The notes under the pieces are model-generated. The model saw nothing but the letters and a program-made list of their open reading frames with translations. It was not told the origin of the DNA and ran no database searches. From positions 121,717-185,716 of the forward strand of contig WNZI01000003.1 of the NCBI GenBank assembly GCA_009728235.1: DNA of 64,000 nucleotides, read 5' to 3'. The translations under genes were made by a program, and so were the position numbers. Source of the stretch: Vibrio cholerae. Lineage in GTDB: Bacteria > Actinomycetota > Actinomycetes > Actinomycetales > Micrococcaceae. The first letter of the stretch is position 1; every line of letters begins with the position of its first letter. Below, in pieces: positions 9,000 through 16,886 of this stretch.

Positions 9000-9392
9000 T
9001 CAGGCGTCAGAGGCCTTCTTTGCCGCGTCACGTTCCTTGACGCGCGCCGCCTCAGCCCGGACTGCAGCCTGCGTGGATCGCTCGGCGACCAGCCAGGCGG
9101 GCGGGTCCTGCAGCAGTGCGGTGATCTGCGCGCTCGTCAGCGGATCGGTGATGCCTCCACGGGCCAGTCCACCGATCGAGATACCGAGCTTCTGGGCGAC
9201 GACGGGTCGTGGGTGCGGGCCCGTGCGGCGCAGTTCGGCGAGCCATTCGGGAGGGGTCTGCTGCAGTTCGTCGAACTCCGCACGCGTCAGCTCGGTCTCC
9301 TGGAAGTCCTGGGGAGCGGCGGGCAGGTAGATTCCCAGCTTCTTGGCCGCGGTGGCGGGCTTCAGGGTCTGGGGGGTTTTGGCGGGAGTCAT
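9000..9392 (-). CDS. DUF5997 family protein
   Basis: 130 residues, no known function; the family name is a recollection from the sequence pattern, not a search. It contains two similar segments, each with a TPPEW/DPPAW motif: LQQTPPEWLAELRRTGPHP and LLQDPPAWLVAERS, and both are preceded by an LT-x-A/AQ-type helix (ELTRAEFDEL, PLTSAQITAL). This suggests an internal duplication of about 50 residues. The C-terminus is charged (RAEAARVKERDAAKK). Soluble, no signal peptide. It is divergently arranged from the LysR-effector-like gene at 9448 and probably read from a leaderless mRNA. Confidence 0.8.
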   Translation of the reverse strand: MTPAKTPQTLKPATAAKKLGIYLPAAPQDFQETELTRAEFDELQQTPPEWLAELRRTGPHPRPVVAQKLGISIGGLARGGITDPLTSAQITALLQDPPAWLVAERSTQAAVRAEAARVKERDAAKKASDA

Positions 9393-9398
9393 GGTCCC

Positions 9399-9404
9399 AG
9401 CTTA
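9399..9404 (-). promoter_or_regulatory. -10 element, leaderless start of the DUF5997 gene
   Basis: TAAGCT on the minus strand, 6 nt before the ATG, with no ribosome-binding site in between. Position matches a transcript starting at the A of ATG. Confidence 0.55.
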
Positions 9405-9435
9405 ACGGCCACGCCTGATGGTCACGGGCAGGCGC

Positions 9436-9441
9436 TACTGT
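9436..9441 (+). promoter_or_regulatory. -10 element, leaderless start of the LysR-effector-like gene
   Basis: TACTGT exactly 6 nt before the ATG at 9448. It faces the divergent -10 at 9399-9404 within a 55-bp intergenic space, so the two promoters must influence each other. Confidence 0.55.
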
Positions 9442-9447
9442 GATCAG

Positions 9448-10146
9448 ATGCCCAGCGACCAGCCCCGAACCCTGTCCGTCGGCTTCGTGCCCGGCGTGAC
9501 ACCGGGCAAGTGGGTGGCGAGGTGGCGTGAGCGGCACCCGGAGGTGCCACTGGAGCTGCACCAGCACGACGACCCCCTGGCGGCCCTGCGGAACGGAACC
9601 GACGACGTCGTCTTCGTCCGGCTGCCCGTGGACCGGACGGGCCTGCACCTCATCCCGCTCTACGAGGAGCAGCCGGTCGCGGTGATGTCGAGGGAGAACG
9701 AGCTCTCGCTCTACGACGACATCCCACCCGGGGAACTCGAGGGGGTGGCCCTGCTCGACGTCGCCGAGTGCGGCGGCGCCAGGACGGCCGTGGAGGTCGC
9801 TTCCTCCGGTGCGGGCGTCGTCGTCCTGCCGATGTCCCTCGCCCGCCTGTTCGCCCGCAAGGATGCCGTGCACCGGCCGGTCGCCGGCCTGCCCACCACG
9901 ACCATCGGAATCGCCTGGCGGGTGGACGACGAGTCCAACGACGTCGAGGAGTTCATCGGCATCGTGCGGGGACGGACGGCCCAGAGCTCGCGCCAGCCCT
10001 CGCAGCGTGAGGCCCCGAAGAAGAGCGCAGCCCAGAAGGCGGCGGCGAAGAAGGCCTCGGCCGGAGGTGCCAGGGACCCGAAAGGGCGGAAACCGCCGCC
10101 CGGGAAGCCCGGGCGCCCGGCGGGTTCACGCGGGAAACGGCGCTGA
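9448..10146 (+). CDS. Free-standing LysR-type substrate-binding domain protein with basic tail
   Basis: 232 residues. Residues 5-170 resemble the effector-binding domain of LysR regulators (LSVGFVPGVTPGKW, DDVVFVRLPVDRTGL, LIPLYEEQPVAVMS, SGAGVVVLPMSLARLF), but there is no N-terminal winged helix: the domain begins almost at residue 1. The last 55 residues are lysine/arginine-rich and low-complexity (KKSAAQKAAAKKASAGG). The tail could bind nucleic acid non-specifically, which would replace the missing HTH; this is inference. The start at 9448 follows a leaderless -10, and the upstream in-frame codon at 9418 is less likely. Paired divergently with the DUF5997 gene. Confidence 0.82.
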   Translation: MPSDQPRTLSVGFVPGVTPGKWVARWRERHPEVPLELHQHDDPLAALRNGTDDVVFVRLPVDRTGLHLIPLYEEQPVAVMSRENELSLYDDIPPGELEGVALLDVAECGGARTAVEVASSGAGVVVLPMSLARLFARKDAVHRPVAGLPTTTIGIAWRVDDESNDVEEFIGIVRGRTAQSSRQPSQREAPKKSAAQKAAAKKASAGGARDPKGRKPPPGKPGRPAGSRGKRR

Positions 10147-10151
10147 TACCT

Positions 10152-10167
10152 CCCCGCCGGTGCGGGG
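10152..10167. terminator. Small GC-rich hairpin between convergent genes
   Basis: CCCCGC/GCGGGG with a 4-nt loop directly after the stop at 10146. Short stem and no T-run, so only a weak terminator candidate. Confidence 0.4.
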
Positions 10168-10212
10168 CCGTCCCCGCCACGCCGGCGGTCCCGGTTCGGC
10201 GCACGCCGGCGG

Positions 10213-10980
10213 TCAGGCCTGCGCGGGTTGCCCGTTGCTCGCCATCGTGCCGCCGTCCACGGGCAGGACGACGCCCGTGATGAAGCGCGCGTCCTCGCTC
10301 GCCAGGAAGGTGATGGCTGCGGCGACCTCCTCGGGCCGGCCGCCCCGGCCGAGGGCTATACGCCGCGAGAACTCGTCGGAGAGTCCGTGTTCCTCCCCGT
10401 CCTCGCTCGTGAGGTCCGTCCAGATGAATCCGGGGGCGACGGCGTTCACCCGCACGCCGTCCTTGCCATGGTCGAGGGCGACGGCGCGGGTGAAGTTGCT
10501 GACGCCACCCTTGGCCGCGTTGTACGCGCTCATGCGCCAGTCCCCCGCCAATCCGGAGACCGAGGAGACGTTGACGATGCATCCACGGCTCTCCAGCAGG
10601 TGTTCGAGCGCTGCCTTCGTCCCGTAGAACACACCAGAGAGATCGGTCTCGAGGACGCGATGCCAGTCCTCCACGCTCGTGTCCTGGACGGTGCCCTGGG
10701 TGATGGTGCCCGCGTTGTTGACGAGGACATCCAGGCGCCCGTACTGCCCGACGGCGCCCTGCACCATGGCCACCACCTGGTCGTAGTCCGAGGAGTCGGC
10801 CTGCACCGCCGTCGCCCTGCCCTCGGGCAGGGACGCCACGACGGCCTCGATCTTGTCCGCGACGGAGTCCGTCAGGACCACGCGGGCCCCCTCGTCGACG
10901 AAGCGCCGTGCGGTGGCCTCACCGATGCCCGACCCTGCACCCGTCACGATGACGACTTTCCCGTCGAACCGCTGTTCCAT
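10213..10980 (-). CDS. SDR-family oxidoreductase (FabG-like)
   Basis: 255-residue classical short-chain dehydrogenase/reductase. NAD(P)-binding TGAGSGIG near residue 14, structural NNAG at about 85, and the catalytic Ser in NVSSVSGL with Tyr-x3-Lys in SAYNAAKGG. The C-terminal half ends in the common TGVVLPVDGG. The acidic residue after strand 2 (VVLTDS) favours NAD(H) over NADP(H). Substrate cannot be told. ATG at 10980 follows AGGAGGC at good spacing. It stands alone between a convergent gene and the gntP terminator. Confidence 0.9.
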   Translation of the reverse strand: MEQRFDGKVVIVTGAGSGIGEATARRFVDEGARVVLTDSVADKIEAVVASLPEGRATAVQADSSDYDQVVAMVQGAVGQYGRLDVLVNNAGTITQGTVQDTSVEDWHRVLETDLSGVFYGTKAALEHLLESRGCIVNVSSVSGLAGDWRMSAYNAAKGGVSNFTRAVALDHGKDGVRVNAVAPGFIWTDLTSEDGEEHGLSDEFSRRIALGRGGRPEEVAAAITFLASEDARFITGVVLPVDGGTMASNGQPAQA

Positions 10981-11116
10981 GCCGTGCCTCCTGATGATCG
11001 ACCGCGGGAGGGAGTACCGCCTCCCGACCCGACAACCGTTGCACCGGTGCCACAGCTCCGGCAACATCCTGTGCCGCACCCGTACGGGTGGTCAACCTGC
11101 TAGGGGCAGGCGGAAG

Positions 11117-11141
11117 GCCCGCCCGGTCGAGCAGGGCGGGC
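11117..11141 (-). terminator. Terminator of the gluconate operon
   Basis: GCCCGCCC/GGGCGGGC, 8-bp stem with 9-nt loop, about 30 nt past the gntP stop on the minus strand. Confidence 0.7.
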
Positions 11142-11167
11142 TTCGTGGTGCGATGCCGACCGCCGCG

Positions 11168-12568
11168 TCAGGCGAGGGACGCGAGGGCGAAGACGGCGGC
11201 CGCGATACCGAAGCCCATGACGCCGATGGTCGTCTCCATGACGGTCCAGGTCCTGAGGGTGGTCTTGACATCCATGTTGAGGAACCGTCCGACCAGCCAG
11301 AAGCCGGAGTCGTTCACATGGCTCGCCACCACGGATCCGCCCGCCACGGCGACGACGAGCGCGGCGACCTGGAAGGCGTTGTAGTCCCCGGCCAGGATCG
11401 CCGGGGAGATCAGGCCGGCTGCGGTGGTGAGGGCGACCGTCGCCGAGCCCTGGGCGATCCTGAGGATCGCAGCGATGAGGAACCCGGCGAGGATGATCGG
11501 GATCCCGAGATCACCGAGCACGTCCGCGAGGGCGTCGCCGATGCCGCTGGTGCGCAGGACTCCACCGAACATGCCGCCGGCGCCGGTGATCAGGATGACG
11601 GAGCAGACGGGACCGAGTGCCGATTCGAGGGTGCTCTCGAGGACGCTCTTGTCGATACCGCGGCGGCGCCCCAGGACGTAGGACGCCACGAGGAGGGAGA
11701 TCAGCAGGGCGACGGGGGTCTCGCCGAGGGTCCGCAGCAACTGGAACCAGGCCTGGTCGGTCAGGCTCTCGTCAGCGGCGCCCGAGCGGGCCACGGTGTT
11801 CAGGCCGGTGTTGAGGAAGATCAGTGCGAGGGGGAGCAGGAGGATGCCGACGACGGTTCCGAACTTCGGCGGGTTCGCCTCGGCGTGCTCGTCGGCCGTA
11901 CCGAGGAGGTCGGGAACGGGCAGGACGTACTTCTTGCCGGCCCAGAGTCCGTAGAGGTACGAGGTCACGTACCAGGTGGGGATGGCGGCGAGCAGGCCGA
12001 TCATGATGACGATGCCCACGTTGGCGCCGAAGAACTCCGATGCTGCGACGGGCCCCGGGTGCGGCGGCACGAAGATGTGCATCACGGAGAAGGCGCCGGC
12101 CGCGGGGAGGCCGTACCGGAGGACCCCGCCACCGAGGCGGCGTGCGACGGAGAAGACGATGGGCAGCATGACCACGAGTCCGGCGTCGAAGAAGATGGGG
12201 AAGCCGAAGATCAGCGACGCGATGCCCAGTGCCAGGGGTGCCCGGTTCTCGCCGAAGACCCTGATGAGGTAGTCGGCGAGTACCTTGGCCCCGCCACTGG
12301 TCTCGACGAGGCGACCGAGCATGGCGCCCAGACCGACCAGGAGCGCCACGGCCCCGAGGGTGGAGCCGAAACTCCCGACCAGGACGGTGACGATCTGCGA
12401 TGTCGGGATGCCCGTCGCGAAGGCGGTCGCGAGGCTGATGAGGATCAGGGCCACGAAGGCGTGGATCCGCAGTTTGATGATCAGGAACAGCAGGACGAGG
12501 ATCGCCGCGGCGGCGATCAGGAGGAGTGGACCGGCGGTGAGGCTCTGGCTCCAACCTTCGATGGGCAT
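11168..12568 (-). CDS. gntP: Gluconate:H+ symporter, GntP family
   Basis: 466-residue integral membrane carrier importing gluconate. Continuous hydrophobic segments across its length and family motifs such as GFPIFFDAGLVVMLPIVFSV and HIFVPPHPGPVAASEFFGAN, typical of GntP/GntT permeases. The C-terminal half holds QGSATVALTTAAGLISPAI, also typical. A GGAG ribosome site precedes the ATG. It lies 30 nt downstream of gluconokinase on the same strand, so import and phosphorylation are co-expressed and probably controlled by the GntR protein encoded divergently at 13266. Confidence 0.95.
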   Translation of the reverse strand: MPIEGWSQSLTAGPLLLIAAAAILVLLFLIIKLRIHAFVALILISLATAFATGIPTSQIVTVLVGSFGSTLGAVALLVGLGAMLGRLVETSGGAKVLADYLIRVFGENRAPLALGIASLIFGFPIFFDAGLVVMLPIVFSVARRLGGGVLRYGLPAAGAFSVMHIFVPPHPGPVAASEFFGANVGIVIMIGLLAAIPTWYVTSYLYGLWAGKKYVLPVPDLLGTADEHAEANPPKFGTVVGILLLPLALIFLNTGLNTVARSGAADESLTDQAWFQLLRTLGETPVALLISLLVASYVLGRRRGIDKSVLESTLESALGPVCSVILITGAGGMFGGVLRTSGIGDALADVLGDLGIPIILAGFLIAAILRIAQGSATVALTTAAGLISPAILAGDYNAFQVAALVVAVAGGSVVASHVNDSGFWLVGRFLNMDVKTTLRTWTVMETTIGVMGFGIAAAVFALASLA

Positions 12569-12598
12569 GTTTTCTCCGTTGGACGTGGTGCGTGGGGA

Positions 12599-13117
12599 CT
12601 AGGTGCTGAGGAGGTCGAGCTGGTCGATGACGTCGTTCGTCACCTGGTCCGGCGTGCCGGTGTTCTCGATCCTGACGCCCTGTTCGTCGGCTTCGAGGGG
12701 TTCGAGCGTGCTGATCTGCGACGGCAGGAGCGACTCCGGCATGAAGTGGCCGCTGCGGGTCTTCATGCGTTCCAGGATGAGGTCGGTGTCGCCGAGGAGG
12801 TGCACGAACCGGACCCGGCCCTCGGCTTCCGCGAGCACGTCGCGGTAGGAACGCCTGAGGGCCGAGCAGGTGACGACGGTGCTGCGGCCGGACTGCGCCT
12901 GGGCCGTCATCCAGTTCCTCATCGACTCGAGCCACGGCCAGCGGTCCTCGTCCGTGAGGGGTGTCCCCGAGGTCATCTTCGCGATGTTCTCCGCGGGGTG
13001 GAACTCGTCCGCTTCGGCGTAGACCCAGCCGAGCCGCTCCGCGAGCTGGGTCGCGATGGTGGTCTTGCCGGATCCGGAGATGCCCATGACGACCACGTGC
13101 CGTGGTTGTGCCTCCAT
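12599..13117 (-). CDS. gntK: Gluconokinase
   Basis: 172-residue P-loop kinase making 6-phosphogluconate from gluconate and ATP, feeding the pentose phosphate pathway. Walker A GISGSGKTT at residues 10-19; substrate and lid signatures EADEFHPAENIAKM, DRWPWLESM, TCSALRRSYRD and SGHFMPESLLPSQ. Length is normal for GntK. ATG at 13117 follows AAGGGAG; the upstream open frame is not needed. First gene of the gntK-gntP operon, whose promoter region carries the two operator palindromes at 13162-13199. Confidence 0.96.
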   Translation of the reverse strand: MEAQPRHVVVMGISGSGKTTIATQLAERLGWVYAEADEFHPAENIAKMTSGTPLTDEDRWPWLESMRNWMTAQAQSGRSTVVTCSALRRSYRDVLAEAEGRVRFVHLLGDTDLILERMKTRSGHFMPESLLPSQISTLEPLEADEQGVRIENTGTPDQVTNDVIDQLDLLST

Positions 13118-13161
13118 GCTGACTCCCTTGTCGGTACTGTGCCGTGGATCACGACGACAGT

Positions 13162-13199
13162 AAAGGTAACACCATTCGTCGATCAAAGGTAGTACCTTT
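13162..13199. promoter_or_regulatory. Two-site operator in the gntK/gntR divergent region
   Basis: Perfect palindrome AAAGGTAGTACCTTT (13185-13199) and a degenerate copy AAAGGTAACACCATT (13162-13176), centres 23 bp apart, about two helix turns. Sitting between gntK and the GntR-family regulator, they are the likely binding sites of that regulator. Confidence 0.7.
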
Positions 13200-13265
13200 C
13201 GCGACCGGTCCGGCCGATCTATGGTGGGGAAACCGGTCGCGTGGCCGGCCGCACCTGGGAGGACG

Positions 13266-13985
13266 ATGACGGCGCAACCAGTTCCTTCGGGAACGCCGGC
13301 GGGAACGGCCGCGGTGTTCCCCACGGCCATCATCGACGCCCTCGGCCAGGACATCGCGGACGGCGTGCTCCCCGAAGGGACGCGCCTGACCATCGAGGGC
13401 CTCCAGCAGCAGTTCGGTGTCTCTCGCACCGTTGTCCGGGACTGCATGCGCGTCCTGGAGGCGATGAACCTGATCGTGCCGAAGCGTCGGATCGGCCTCG
13501 TGGTGCAGGGGCCCGAGCGCTGGAACGTCTACGATCCCCGGGTGATCCGGTGGCGGCTCAACGGGCGTGGCCGGGCGGACCAGTTCCGCTCGCTCACCCA
13601 CCTGCGCCGCGCCGTCGAACCCGTCGCTGCGGCGCTCGCCGCGCGCCACGCATCCGATGCACAGCGCCTCCGGATCGTGGAGCTAGGAAGGGACCTGCGG
13701 CGGCTGGGAGAGAACGGGGAGCTCGAGGAGTTCCTCGGCGTGGACATCGAGTTCCATACGCTCATCCTGGAGGCCGGCGGGAACGAGATGTTCCTCGCGC
13801 TGCGCGGGGTGATCGCAGAGGTGCTCTCCGGACGGACCCATCAGGGACTCATGCCCCACCACCCGAAGGAGCACGCACTCCTGACGCACCAGCAGGTGGC
13901 GTCGGCCATCCGGGACGGGGACTCCGAGCGAGCGGAGGCGGGCATGGCCTCGCTCCTCGCCGAGGTGAGCAACGCCATCGACTGA
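13266..13985 (+). CDS. GntR/FadR-family regulator, probable gluconate repressor
   Basis: 239-residue transcription factor. N-terminal winged helix (about 15-80: GVSRTVVRDCMRVLEAMNL is the recognition region) and an all-helical FCD ligand domain (about 100-235) with the metal-binding Asp/His pattern DIEFHTLILEAGGN and HQQVASAIRDGD. Unusually, a W-rich linker (WNVYDPRVIRWRL) joins the two, seen in sugar-acid regulators of this subfamily. Encoded divergently from gntK across the palindromic operator, which supports gluconate or 6-phosphogluconate as ligand. ATG at 13266 has GGGAGG upstream. Confidence 0.88.
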   Translation: MTAQPVPSGTPAGTAAVFPTAIIDALGQDIADGVLPEGTRLTIEGLQQQFGVSRTVVRDCMRVLEAMNLIVPKRRIGLVVQGPERWNVYDPRVIRWRLNGRGRADQFRSLTHLRRAVEPVAAALAARHASDAQRLRIVELGRDLRRLGENGELEEFLGVDIEFHTLILEAGGNEMFLALRGVIAEVLSGRTHQGLMPHHPKEHALLTHQQVASAIRDGDSERAEAGMASLLAEVSNAID

Positions 13986-14004
13986 TGCACCGGCGCCCGC
14001 ATAC

Positions 14005-14042
14005 GCGGAAGGGGAGCCGCCGTCCGGCGACTCCCCTTCCGC
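14005..14042. terminator. Bidirectional terminator between gntR-like gene and dps
   Basis: Perfect 12-bp stem GCGGAAGGGGAG/CTCCCCTTCCGC with 14-nt loop between converging genes. Confidence 0.75.
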
Positions 14043-14059
14043 GTCCCTGAGTACGGGCG

Positions 14060-14554
14060 TCAGACGGTGGCGTGGTCCGTACCGACGGGAGTGACGACCT
14101 CCGCGGTCGGCTCCATGTTCTCGGCGTCGACCATCCACGCGTATTGCTCGAGCTTGGCGATGAAGCCGTGGAGCAGGTCGGCCGTGGTGGGATCCTCCTC
14201 GTCGATCTGGTCATGGACGTCCCGCATGGTCTTGACCGATGCGTTCAGCATGTTGACCACGAGGCCGACGGTGTCCTTGGTCGAGACGAGGCCTGCGGGG
14301 AAGGGCTGGATCTTGGTGCCTTCGGCCACGGCCACGCTGCGTCCGTCCGGAACCGCGTGCAGGGCGCGCATGCGCTCCGCCATCTCGTCGGCGAAAGCGC
14401 GAGCGTCCTCGATGATCTCGTCCAACTGCAGGTGGAGGTCGCGGAAGTTCTTCCCGACCACGTTCCAGTGGGCCTGCTTGCCCTGCAGGTGGAGTTCGAT
14501 GAGGTCGACCAGGACGGCCTGCATGTTGTCTGTGAGGGTGGGTGAAGCCTTCAT
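14060..14554 (-). CDS. dps: Dps, DNA-binding ferritin-like protein
   Basis: 164-residue starvation/oxidative stress protein that forms a dodecamer, oxidises iron and protects DNA. Ferroxidase residues at the dimer interface are present: GKQAHWNVVGKNFRDLHLQ (His) and DEIIEDARAFADEMAER (Asp/Glu). A four-helix bundle fills about residues 5-150, ending with HGFIAKLEQYAWMVDAE. The start at 14554 has GGAGG at proper spacing. It faces the gluconate regulator and is read on its own. Confidence 0.95.
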   Translation of the reverse strand: MKASPTLTDNMQAVLVDLIELHLQGKQAHWNVVGKNFRDLHLQLDEIIEDARAFADEMAERMRALHAVPDGRSVAVAEGTKIQPFPAGLVSTKDTVGLVVNMLNASVKTMRDVHDQIDEEDPTTADLLHGFIAKLEQYAWMVDAENMEPTAEVVTPVGTDHATV

Positions 14555-14650
14555 GAATCCTCCAGTGCTAGAGAGATGTCCTCCTCCCGGAACGGCGTCG
14601 AGACGCACCGATCACCGCCGGACGGACTCCTTTCACCCTAGACCCGGGCG

Positions 14651-14680
14651 TTGGCCAAATCCAACCGATCTGCCTACGCT
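14651..14680 (+). promoter_or_regulatory. Candidate promoter of the SRPBCC gene at 14763
   Basis: TTGGCC (14651-14656) and TACGCT (14675-14680) with an 18-nt spacer, leaving an 80-nt leader that ends in a strong ribosome site. Confidence 0.4.
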
Positions 14681-14748
14681 AAGGGAACTTACGGTTTCGC
14701 CGTCCGCGGCCCTGGGAACGGGGTAGGGGCGGCGCCGGAGTCTCTACG

Positions 14749-14755
14749 AAGGAGG
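14749..14755 (+). promoter_or_regulatory. Ribosome-binding site fixing a TTG start
   Basis: AAGGAGG, 7 nt before TTG at 14763. No ATG or GTG in frame is better placed, so the rare start is well supported. Confidence 0.7.
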
Positions 14756-14762
14756 AACCCTT

Positions 14763-15308
14763 TTGGCTTCAGTGCAGGAATCTATCGACGTAGCAGTGCC
14801 GGTCAGCACGGCGTACAACCAGTGGACCCAGTTCGAGAGCTTTCCCCGGTTCATGGGTGGCGTCGACTCGATCACGCAGACCTCGGAGACCTCTACCCAC
14901 TGGGTGACGAGCATCGGCGGTGTCAAGCGTGAGTTCGACGCCGAGATCACCGAGCAGCACCCTGACGAGCGCGTTGCGTGGAAGAGCACCGACGGCGAGT
15001 CCCACGCGGGAGTCGTCACCTTCCACCGGCTCGACCAGAACCTGACGCGGCTCATGGTGCAGATCGACTGGCACCCGGAGACGTTCACCGAGAAGATCGG
15101 TGCCGTGGTGAATGCCGATGCCGCCCAGGTGAAGGGCGACCTGAAGCGGTTCAAGGAGTTCATCGAGAACAGCAGCGGCGAGACCGGCGCCTGGCGCGGG
15201 AACATCGAGGCCCCGCCGACGGGTGGCTCGGATGCCACGCCGGCCAACGACACGCTGCCCGACGCATCCACGGACGACCCGGACTCGGGCGGACCGCGCG
15301 TCGGCTGA
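14763..15308 (+). CDS. SRPBCC-fold protein (coenzyme Q-binding/cyclase-like)
   Basis: 181 residues. Residues 1-145 form a START/Bet v1-like hydrophobic-pocket fold: SIDVAVPVSTAYNQWTQFE, SFPRFMGGVDSI, KREFDAEITEQHPDERVAW and LMVQIDWHPETF. This pattern matches the stress-associated actinobacterial SRPBCC proteins of unknown ligand. The last 35 residues are acidic and low-complexity (DASTDDPDSGG). Starts with TTG after a strong ribosome site. Lies between dps and pstS, transcribed alone and closed by a terminator. Confidence 0.85.
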   Translation: MASVQESIDVAVPVSTAYNQWTQFESFPRFMGGVDSITQTSETSTHWVTSIGGVKREFDAEITEQHPDERVAWKSTDGESHAGVVTFHRLDQNLTRLMVQIDWHPETFTEKIGAVVNADAAQVKGDLKRFKEFIENSSGETGAWRGNIEAPPTGGSDATPANDTLPDASTDDPDSGGPRVG

Positions 15309-15323
15309 CCCGGTACGGCTTGC

Positions 15324-15353
15324 GAGGCGGATCCCCCGAGGGGGATCCGCCTC
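15324..15353 (+). terminator. Terminator after the SRPBCC gene
   Basis: Perfect 13-bp stem GAGGCGGATCCCC/GGGGATCCGCCTC with 4-nt loop, between converging SRPBCC and pstS. Confidence 0.85.
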
Positions 15354-15374
15354 TTCCGTGTCCGCGTCGTGTGC

Positions 15375-16484
15375 CTAGGGGATGTCCCCGACCTCGATCG
15401 TCGCGATGGCGTCCGTGGCCTGGCGCGACAGCTCGGCGGAGATGGGAGAGCTCTTCGCGGCTTCCGCAGCTTGGGCCTGGCCGTCGTCGCTGACCGCATA
15501 GGTTCCGAAGGCCCGCACGACGGCGGCTGTCGCCTCGTTCTCGTACCTCGCGCAGTACACGTGGTAGGACACGAGGACCAGCGGGTAGACACCGGGAGCA
15601 CTGGTGGTCCGGTCGAGGTCGAGGGCGATGTCGTACTCCTCACGCCCGGGAACGCGGTTCGCGAGGTCGACGGCGGCGGCGGCCGCCTGCGAGCTGACCT
15701 GCACGTAGTCCTCGCCCACCTTGAGGGCGACGCGGCCCAGGGGGTCGCCCACGGCCGAGTCGTCGGCGTAGGTGACGGCACCCACGGTACCGGCCACCGT
15801 GCTCACCACACCGGCGTTGCCCTTGGCGTTCTCGTTGTCGAGGCCTGCCGGCCAGGTGCCGTCGGGCTCCTCCGTCCAGATCTCGGGCACCACGGCGTGC
15901 AGGTAGTCGGTGAAGTTCTCGGTGGTGCCCGAGTCGTCGGAGCGGCTCACGGCCGAGATCGGCAGGTCGGGGAGATCGACCTCGTTCTGTGCGGCGATCG
16001 CCGGGTCGTTCCACCGGGAGATGTCCCCGCGGAAGATCCGGGCCACCGTGGCGGCGTCGAGATCGAGCCCGGTGATGCCCGGCAGGTTGAAGGCGACGCT
16101 GATCGGGGAGACGTAGGCGGGGATGTTGAAGGCGCCGCCCGGTCCGCAGGTCTCGGTCGACGCGGCGAGTTCCTCGTCGCTGAGGTAGGCATCGGAGCCG
16201 GCGAACCCCACGGCGCCGGCGAGGAGGGCGCCGCGACCCGCCCCTGAGCCATCGGGGGAGTACTGCACCTGCGCCCGGGGGTGCAGGGTCGCGAATCCGG
16301 AGCGCCAGGCATCCATCGCCGGGCCCTGCGCGGAGGAGCCCGCCGCGGTCACAGCTCCCTGGAGGCTCGTGTCTCCCCGCTGCGCCGCTGCTTCCTGCTC
16401 CGGACCGAGGGGGTAGTCGGAGCCGCACGCGGTGAGTCCGAGAAGGACGGCGATGGGCAGGGAAAGAACGGCGAGAGGTCTCAC
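15375..16484 (-). CDS. pstS: Phosphate-binding lipoprotein PstS, without an adjacent pstCAB
   Basis: 369-residue periplasmic-type phosphate receptor. Lipoprotein signal with lipobox LLGLTAC (Cys about residue 20). Phosphate-site motifs of PstS are present: TAAGSSAQGPAMDAWRSGF, GSGAGRGALLAGAVGFAGSD, SRSDDSGTTENFTDYL and KGNAGVVSTVAG. The pstC, pstA, pstB and phoU genes are not next to it: the neighbour upstream is a small unknown gene. It may serve a transporter encoded elsewhere or act as a scavenging paralogue. GTG start at 16484 is supported by a -10 placed 7 nt upstream and absence of a ribosome site. Confidence 0.92.
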   Translation of the reverse strand: MRPLAVLSLPIAVLLGLTACGSDYPLGPEQEAAAQRGDTSLQGAVTAAGSSAQGPAMDAWRSGFATLHPRAQVQYSPDGSGAGRGALLAGAVGFAGSDAYLSDEELAASTETCGPGGAFNIPAYVSPISVAFNLPGITGLDLDAATVARIFRGDISRWNDPAIAAQNEVDLPDLPISAVSRSDDSGTTENFTDYLHAVVPEIWTEEPDGTWPAGLDNENAKGNAGVVSTVAGTVGAVTYADDSAVGDPLGRVALKVGEDYVQVSSQAAAAAVDLANRVPGREEYDIALDLDRTTSAPGVYPLVLVSYHVYCARYENEATAAVVRAFGTYAVSDDGQAQAAEAAKSSPISAELSRQATDAIATIEVGDIP

Positions 16485-16491
16485 CGGGGCA

Positions 16492-16497
16492 ACGTTA
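16492..16497 (-). promoter_or_regulatory. -10 element, leaderless start of pstS
   Basis: TAACGT on the minus strand, 7 nt before the GTG; no Shine-Dalgarno in the gap. No pho-box repeat was recognised nearby. Confidence 0.5.
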
Positions 16498-16562
16498 CAG
16501 GTGGCGAAAGCGCGAACCCAAGGTGGACAGGAGGTGAACGGGCTGCCCCTCGGGCGGACGGG

Positions 16563-16784
16563 TCATCCCCGGCGCAGGTGGTACCCGTCGGTCCGGTGCA
16601 CGAGGCGACGGCCGCCGCCGTCGTGCAGCTGGATCCACACGACCGAGGAGTCGTCGCTCCTCATGTCCAGCACCCCGCGGAGCTGGTTGCCCGCCGGGTG
16701 CTGGAGCGTGATGTGTTCTCCGCGCCGGAAGCCGGACCAGTCCTGGGTGTCGGAATCGGGGGACGGGAGAGGGGGCGTATCCAT
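16563..16784 (-). CDS. Small hypothetical protein
   Basis: 73 residues, not recognised. N-terminal 20 residues are proline/aspartate-rich (DTPPLPSPDSD); the rest looks like a small beta barrel with HITLQHPAGNQLRGVLD, SVVWIQLHDGGGRRLVHR. This could be a compact OB- or SH3-like nucleic-acid or peptide-binding fold. The start at 16784 follows GAAAGG. It stands alone upstream of pstS on the same strand, 78 nt away. Confidence 0.65.
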   Translation of the reverse strand: MDTPPLPSPDSDTQDWSGFRRGEHITLQHPAGNQLRGVLDMRSDDSSVVWIQLHDGGGRRLVHRTDGYHLRRG

Positions 16785-16886
16785 GGGAGACCTTTCGGAG
16801 CGTTTCGGGTTTCCCACGCTAGCGATGGCCCCTGAACGCGGCATGAACGGGCGCTGAAGGTTGCGGCAGACGTCCCCTGCGGCGGA

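Noticed and set aside
9448..10146. Full LysR transcription regulator
   Set aside because: No N-terminal HTH in any frame upstream; the leaderless -10 lies directly before the ATG.
10853..13192. 779-codon plus-strand open frame opposite gntP/gntK
   Set aside because: Asp/Gly/Glu-rich shadow of the gluconate genes, no ribosome site.
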